Source: Bacteroidia bacterium (lineage in GTDB: Bacteria > Bacteroidota > Bacteroidia > Bacteroidales > Dysgonomonadaceae). Taken from it: a stretch of 36,001 nucleotides of DNA. The position numbers and the translations under genes were made by a program. Every line of letters starts with the position of its first letter. Positions within the stretch are counted from its first letter, which is position 1. The notes beneath the pieces were generated by a model. The model did not search any database. It was not told the origin of the DNA and saw only the letters and a program-made list of their open reading frames with translations. Where the stretch lies: the NCBI GenBank assembly GCA_030538215.1, contig JAUNUM010000022.1, positions 1 to 36,001 of the forward strand, given 5' to 3'. Positions 32,321 to 36,001 of the stretch are shown here, in pieces.

Positions 32321-33448
32321 TTAATTGTTCAATTCCAAGAATGTCGTCATCGGATAATGATCAGAATAACCAACCTTGTCAATTTTTGCTTTATATGCCT
32401 TCAAATTGGGGCTATACATAATATTATCTATCCGAAACCAAAAAAAATCTTTGTGATACGTAATACCCGGACCGAAACCGGTGGTTGCAAACGCATCCTC
32501 CATTCCTTCTTTCATCTGTGCATAAACATACGAAATAGGCGTATCGTTGAAATCGCCGCAAATTATGGTTCCATCAACATTCATTTCGGCAAGATGGCTT
32601 TTTACTCTCCTAACTTGCTCTGTGCGCATACGATACGCTCGTCCTAGGCGCAAACGAATATTAGAAGTAACATCTTCCAGATTTACCGCCTCATTGTTCT
32701 GAATAAAATCACCGTAAAGTTTTTTATCTTCCGCGGTAATACTATTCGACTCAAGATGTACGTTGGCTACGGCGAGTTTTTTTCCATTTACATTAATTGT
32801 GTGCACCGCAGCGCCATTGAAAGATGAGTTAAACACAATTTCATGCGTTTTTTCGATAGGATATTTAGAGAAACACGCCAATCCGTAGATATGATATTTT
32901 CCGGATGCTTCGAGCGCCGTAGAAACATGATAGGGATATTTATTGAGTATGCGGTTTACGTCGCGTTGCGATTTCATCGACTGCCCCGTTTTACTCACCA
33001 AGTATTCTTGCAGACAAACAATATCGGCGTTACTTTCAACAATATAATCAAGGATGGGATGCTCTTTGTCTTCTTTTTTATTTTCGTTGATAAAGCCTTC
33101 TACGTTGTACGTAAGAATTTTCAGGCTATTTTCAGGAGTTTTTTCCGGAAAAAAGTTCAGCGGAAAAAAAGTGGTTATAGGATTATGGCACAGAATTAAA
33201 GAGACTAAAGAGATGAGTGCTAATTTCCATTTCTTGAATGATATCCATAAAAACAGGTACATCACATTTAGAGAAAGAATGAATCCGAAGCCCAACCCAA
33301 GATACGAAAACAGATTAGTTTTGAGCGGCGAAATGCGCCAAGATAAAAACGAACTGAATAGTAATAAAATAGCGATAATATTCGTTACGAATATTATATT
33401 TCTTACAATTCCCCGAAATACAACTATTTTATTTTTTGCTGGCATCAA
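32321..33448 (-). CDS. Membrane-anchored endonuclease/exonuclease/phosphatase (EEP) domain protein
   Basis: This 375-residue protein has three N-terminal hydrophobic helices (about 15-36, 48-70, 75-98). It is followed by an EEP domain: ILTYNVEGF, VCLQEYL (metal Glu), NVHLES, ICGDFNDTP and the terminal YSDHYPM catalytic motif. The domain should lie on the outer face of the inner membrane or in the cytoplasm depending on helix topology, which I cannot settle. Members cleave phosphodiesters in nucleic acids, phospholipids or cyclic dinucleotides, and the substrate is unknown. Its start overlaps the end of the upstream rhomboid gene by 20 bp, so the two are translationally linked. queD starts 39 bp after its stop codon. 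Confidence 0.85.
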   Translation of the reverse strand: MMPAKNKIVVFRGIVRNIIFVTNIIAILLLFSSFLSWRISPLKTNLFSYLGLGFGFILSLNVMYLFLWISFKKWKLALISLVSLILCHNPITTFFPLNFFPEKTPENSLKILTYNVEGFINENKKEDKEHPILDYIVESNADIVCLQEYLVSKTGQSMKSQRDVNRILNKYPYHVSTALEASGKYHIYGLACFSKYPIEKTHEIVFNSSFNGAAVHTINVNGKKLAVANVHLESNSITAEDKKLYGDFIQNNEAVNLEDVTSNIRLRLGRAYRMRTEQVRRVKSHLAEMNVDGTIICGDFNDTPISYVYAQMKEGMEDAFATTGFGPGITYHKDFFWFRIDNIMYSPNLKAYKAKIDKVGYSDHYPMTTFLELNN

Positions 33449-34316
33449 ATAATTTCCTTTTCTCTTCCGATGATAAGTTGCTGTATCCCGACTGCTTCAA
33501 TTTATCTAAAATAGCATCAATTTCGGCTTGTTCACTGTGTTTACGCTCATTATACTCCATATCGGTTTCTGCACGGCGATACTCAACTTTCATTTTCGAT
33601 TTTTTTCTTCTTGGTTTTGTCAGGTTCGCCAGCCCGTCGAGCATTTTACTTACCCATCCGGTAATATCGCGCCCGTTTCTGTATTGCCATGCAAAAATAT
33701 AACCGGCAATGGCGCCACCAATGTGCGCCACATGTCCGCCCTCGTTAATTCCATTGCCTAAGGAGAGAAAATCGATAAGAAAAAACACAATGGCAATGTA
33801 TATAATTTTTATTTGTCCAAGCAAAAACAGATTCAATTGAACATTTGGGCGATAAAACGCTGCTCCCATTACAATTGCCATAACAGATGCAGACGCACCA
33901 ATCATCCAACTATGATCCAATCCCACAAAATAGGGAATGAGGTTGAAAGCCGCCAAATATAAAAATGCACCCGCCAATCCGCCTAATACATAAAGGCTGC
34001 CCAATACTCGTCCGCTAAAATATTGTAAGAAAATTCGTCCAAACCAGTAAAGTCCTATCATATTAACTAATAGGTGCCAAAACTGTTCGTGAACAAACAT
34101 ATAGCTAAATGGTGTCCAAAATCTATTCAATAGTTGCGATAATTCAGATGGAACTCCCAAAAAAACAATCAGATCAACAGTTCTGACATTAAACAGAATA
34201 AAAAAAACACTGATAACCTTGAGTATGAGAAAAACAGCAACATTGATGAAGATAAATTTCACCAAAACATCGCCGTTTTTATACCTATATTTTAACTGAT
34301 CAATAATAGTTGCCAT
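33429..34316 (-). CDS. Rhomboid intramembrane serine protease with cytosolic tail (second of tandem pair)
   Basis: This 295-residue, six-helix rhomboid has the catalytic serine in GASAS (S142) and the catalytic histidine in GGHVAHIGG (H198). The helix-2 HxxxN equivalent is in FWHLLVNMIGLY. A soluble C-terminal tail of about 85 residues is highly charged (KPRRKKSKMK, later IDAILDKLKQSGYSNLSSEEKRKL), resembling the short helical domain on many Bacteroidota rhomboids. It cuts transmembrane helices of membrane proteins; substrates are unknown. It overlaps the upstream rhomboid gene by 17 bp and the downstream EEP gene by 20 bp. Confidence 0.92.
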   Translation of the reverse strand: MATIIDQLKYRYKNGDVLVKFIFINVAVFLILKVISVFFILFNVRTVDLIVFLGVPSELSQLLNRFWTPFSYMFVHEQFWHLLVNMIGLYWFGRIFLQYFSGRVLGSLYVLGGLAGAFLYLAAFNLIPYFVGLDHSWMIGASASVMAIVMGAAFYRPNVQLNLFLLGQIKIIYIAIVFFLIDFLSLGNGINEGGHVAHIGGAIAGYIFAWQYRNGRDITGWVSKMLDGLANLTKPRRKKSKMKVEYRRAETDMEYNERKHSEQAEIDAILDKLKQSGYSNLSSEEKRKLFDASKK

Positions 34317-35061
34317 GCATTTTCCCTTTTTTCTTCCAATACAATATCATAAAGATACCAAACAACATACCGCCCAAATGCGCAAAGTGTGCCACATTGT
34401 CCCAAGAGAAGTTGCTGACACCAAAAATGAGCTCAAACACGCCGTATCCTATAACAAACCATTTCGCTTTAATCGGAAATGGAAACGGGATAATAAATAA
34501 TTCAGCATTGGGAAATAACATTCCAAAAGCCAATAATATACCAAAAACCGCTCCCGATGCACCAACCGTTACTGAATTTAGCGTAACATTTAAGGCAGCC
34601 GGCGCACTACTTACATAATTCATATTCTGTTGCAATAACTGGTAGCCTTGAGAATAAACATCCTCTATGGCTTCAACGGACATACCGCTTTTTATCGATT
34701 GAATACGCAAAAAGGCGACTAGCATTTGCACCAATGCTGCACCAACACCTGTTACGAAGTAAAAACTAAGAAATCGTTTCGATCCCCACACATGTTCCAA
34801 CGTCCGTCCAAACATGAAAACGGCAAACATATTGGAAAAAACATGCATAAAAGATCCGGTATCGTGAAGAAACATATACGTTACCAACTGGTAAATTCGA
34901 AAACCTTGCGATTCTATATAGTGTAGTCCAAACATTTCGGTTAGGCTGATTCCTTGTCTTAAAAAGACCACTTGCCCCAACCACAAAATAACATTTATTA
35001 TAATTATATTTAATGTTACCGGCGGCAAGGAACCACCAAATCCCGATCTTATATTGTTCAT
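34300..35061 (-). CDS. Rhomboid intramembrane serine protease (first of tandem pair)
   Basis: Starting at 35061 (MNNIRSGFGGSLPPVTL), this 253-residue rhomboid has catalytic S169 in GASGAVFG and H228 in HFAHLGG. The helix-2 motif is FMHVFSNMFAVFMFG. Residues 121-160 form an unusually long hydrophilic insertion between helices. An upstream in-frame start at 35196 would add 45 basic residues and cross a TATTTTTG promoter box at 35092-35085, so it is rejected. It heads a six-gene minus-strand operon: two rhomboids, EEP, queD, queE, rnz. Confidence 0.92.
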   Translation of the reverse strand: MNNIRSGFGGSLPPVTLNIIIINVILWLGQVVFLRQGISLTEMFGLHYIESQGFRIYQLVTYMFLHDTGSFMHVFSNMFAVFMFGRTLEHVWGSKRFLSFYFVTGVGAALVQMLVAFLRIQSIKSGMSVEAIEDVYSQGYQLLQQNMNYVSSAPAALNVTLNSVTVGASGAVFGILLAFGMLFPNAELFIIPFPFPIKAKWFVIGYGVFELIFGVSNFSWDNVAHFAHLGGMLFGIFMILYWKKKGKMHGNYY

Positions 35062-35173
35062 AATTATTCTATGGAAATGAAAAGCAAAAATACGTATATT
35101 TTTGTAGTATGACGAGAATTTGGGGCATAATTCCTTTTTTTTTAATAAAATCAAATACTTTTTATCTTTTTTC

Positions 35174-35204
35174 TTGATTGTTTTTAAATAAACCACTATA
35201 TTTG
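35174..35204 (+). promoter_or_regulatory. Promoter of the HU gene
   Basis: TTG at 35174-35176, a 20-bp spacer and TATATTTG at 35197-35204 match the Bacteroidota consensus. The leader before the ATG is about 57 nt. Confidence 0.7.
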
Positions 35205-35267
35205 ACGCTAAAATGGGTTAACACCCTAACATTAATGTTTGTTTAATTTTTTTATTAACGTTTTCCT

Positions 35268-35534
35268 ATGAATAAATCAGAACTAGTTAGTGCTATTGCT
35301 GAAAAATCAGGTCTCAGCAAAGTGGATGCTAAAAAAGCATTAGATGCAACTCTCGATGCAATTTCGGGTGAAGTAAAAAAAGGTGGTAAAGTTGTATTGG
35401 TAGGTTTTGGAACTTTCTCGTTAACACAAAGAAGCGCAAGAAAAGGTATCAATCCTCGTACGAAAAAAGCAATCAACATTCCAGCTAAAAAAGCAGCTAA
35501 ATTTAAAGCAGGTGCGGCATTGTCTAACCTCTAA
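35268..35534 (+). CDS. hup: DNA-binding protein HU
   Basis: This 88-residue HU-family nucleoid protein begins MNKSELVSAIAEKSGLSK. The dimer core is VVLVGFGTFSL, and the DNA-binding beta arm is the RKGINPRTKKAINIPAKKAAKF segment. It binds and bends DNA as a dimer, with no fusion or extension. It has its own consensus promoter and a symmetric terminator at 35561-35591, so it is monocistronic. The next feature is a tRNA-Lys gene. Confidence 0.96.
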   Translation: MNKSELVSAIAEKSGLSKVDAKKALDATLDAISGEVKKGGKVVLVGFGTFSLTQRSARKGINPRTKKAINIPAKKAAKFKAGAALSNL

Positions 35535-35560
35535 TCGTTTAGTCTACTAAAAGATTTAAA

Positions 35561-35591
35561 TAAGGAGTAAAGTTTTAAACTTTACTCCTTA
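35561..35591 (+). terminator. Terminator after hup
   Basis: TAAGGAGTAAAGTTT and AAACTTTACTCCTTA form a 15-bp perfect stem with a one-base centre, followed by TTTTGTTTT. Confidence 0.85.
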
Positions 35592-35593
35592 TT

Positions 35594-35626
35594 TTGTTTT
35601 CTAAAACAAAATAATCTGTAACTTTG
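35594..35626 (+). promoter_or_regulatory. Promoter of the tRNA-Lys gene
   Basis: TAACTTTG at 35619-35626 ends 13 bp before the tRNA. A TTG at 35594-35596 gives a slightly long 22-bp spacer. Confidence 0.55.
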
Positions 35627-35639
35627 TGCGATTTTTTCA

Positions 35640-35712
35640 GACTCCGTAGCTCAGTTGGTAGAGCAAATGACTCTTAATCATTGGGTCGAGGGTTCGAGTC
35701 CCTCCGGGGTCA
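35640..35712 (+). tRNA. tRNA-Lys (anticodon CTT)
   Basis: Seventy-three bases fold as a full cloverleaf. The acceptor stem GACTCCG pairs with CGGGGTC (one T-G pair). The D stem is GCTC/GAGC. The anticodon stem AATGA/TCATT has loop CTCTTAA and anticodon CTT. The T stem GAGGG/CCCTC has loop TTCGAGT, and A is the discriminator base. CCA is not encoded, so it depends on CCA addition. It reads the AAG lysine codon. Confidence 0.95.
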
Positions 35713-35718
35713 CAAATT

Positions 35719-35756
35719 AAAGCGCTTAAACTCATTCGTTTAGGCGCTTTTCTTTT
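35719..35756 (+). terminator. Terminator after tRNA-Lys
   Basis: AAAGCGCTTAAAC and GTTTAGGCGCTTT (35719-35731, 35738-35750) form a stem with one mismatch, followed by TCTTTT. Confidence 0.75.
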
Positions 35757-35928
35757 GCTTTAACTTATTATAAATCACAGCTGATGCTCCTGTTTTTCAG
35801 TTAGTTTTCATCGGAAAGGTAAACCAATATGTACACCAAGACCCTTATCCGGTATCCTCTTTTGTTTTTCCACTCAATGCACTCAAGTAAACTTTATTTA
35901 CATTATACCTTAAATGGTTATTCCGAAA

Positions 35929-35961
35929 ACCTTTGTCAAAGTTTGCAACTTTGACAAAGGT
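35929..35961. repeat. CTTTGTCAAAG palindromic repeat, copy 3
   Basis: ACCTTTGTCAAAG and CTTTGACAAAGGT are perfect 13-bp inverted arms around TTTGCAA. It is the best copy of the family also seen at 5931 and 21210, in the gene-free right edge (35757-36001). Confidence 0.7.
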
Positions 35962-36001
35962 GGTCACCAATATCTTTTTACCTGCCATGCGGTTTGCTTG
36001 T

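Noticed and set aside
35062-35196. N-terminal extension of the first rhomboid to an ATG at 35196
   Set aside because: The extra 45 residues are basic and unlike the family, and a -7 box (35092-35085, minus strand) lies within them.
35845-36001. Minus-strand frame entering from the right edge (reads QANRMAGKKILV, then across the CTTTGTCAAAG repeat to a TAA at 35845)
   Set aside because: The part inside the window is about 51 codons and mostly repeat-derived, with no recognised domain. It could be the tail of a gene outside the window, but this cannot be supported here.

Overview
The window looks like a chromosomal segment of a Bacteroidota bacterium, most likely order Bacteroidales (a Dysgonomonadaceae-like relative is plausible, but this is inference). 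Reasons: promoters of the Bacteroidota form (TTG, 19-21 bp, TAnnTTTG) before many genes, A/T-rich leaders instead of Shine-Dalgarno sites, a PorV-type type IX secretion (T9SS) outer-membrane protein, a protein that is little more than a T9SS sorting domain, DUF2851/DUF3108/DUF2795 proteins, a Ser-type sulfatase lipoprotein, and the DAHP synthase-chorismate mutase/aminotransferase/TyrA cluster. Most of the window is core metabolism and housekeeping. No prophage, CRISPR array, rRNA or intact transposase gene was seen.

Layout. 1-494: 3' end of a cyclophilin gene. 505-794: hairpin-rich element with terminal inverted repeats. 804-4269: minus-strand aromatic amino acid operon (aminotransferase, DAHP synthase/chorismate mutase, TyrA) preceded by a promoter and a Tyr/Phe-rich leader peptide with mutually exclusive antiterminator and terminator. 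This is the most interesting find. 4330-5923: divergent POT peptide transporter. 6197-10275: dnaE and trxA. 10454-13886: minus-strand DUF2795, corrinoid adenosyltransferase, methyltransferase-like protein, ispF and porV. 13952-15303: FAH-family hydrolase and rex. 15452-17631: plus-strand sulfatase lipoprotein and a uracil-DNA-glycosylase-like protein. 17833-22773: minus-strand envelope-type proteins (ABM domain, DUF3108, Ig-like lipoprotein) and DUF2851. 23032-27930: plus-strand cysteine synthase, cysteine desulfidase, MATE exporter and gpmA. 28009-30292: minus-strand thioredoxin-fold protein lacking CxxC, asd, and a stand-alone T9SS sorting-domain protein. 30438-35061: compact minus-strand operon of two rhomboids, a membrane-anchored EEP-domain protein, queD, queE and rnz. 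35268-35712: HU and tRNA-Lys(CTT). The right edge holds only repeats.

How the parts fit. The aromatic operon makes Tyr/Phe precursors, and its leader reads as a translation-coupled sensor of Tyr and Phe supply. queD/queE feed queuosine synthesis and share an operon with tRNA-maturing RNase Z. The sorting-domain protein and PorV point to an active T9SS. Spacers carry several families of short palindromes; one supplies codons near the start of ispF, and others supply the 3' ends of the DAHP synthase and DUF2851 genes.
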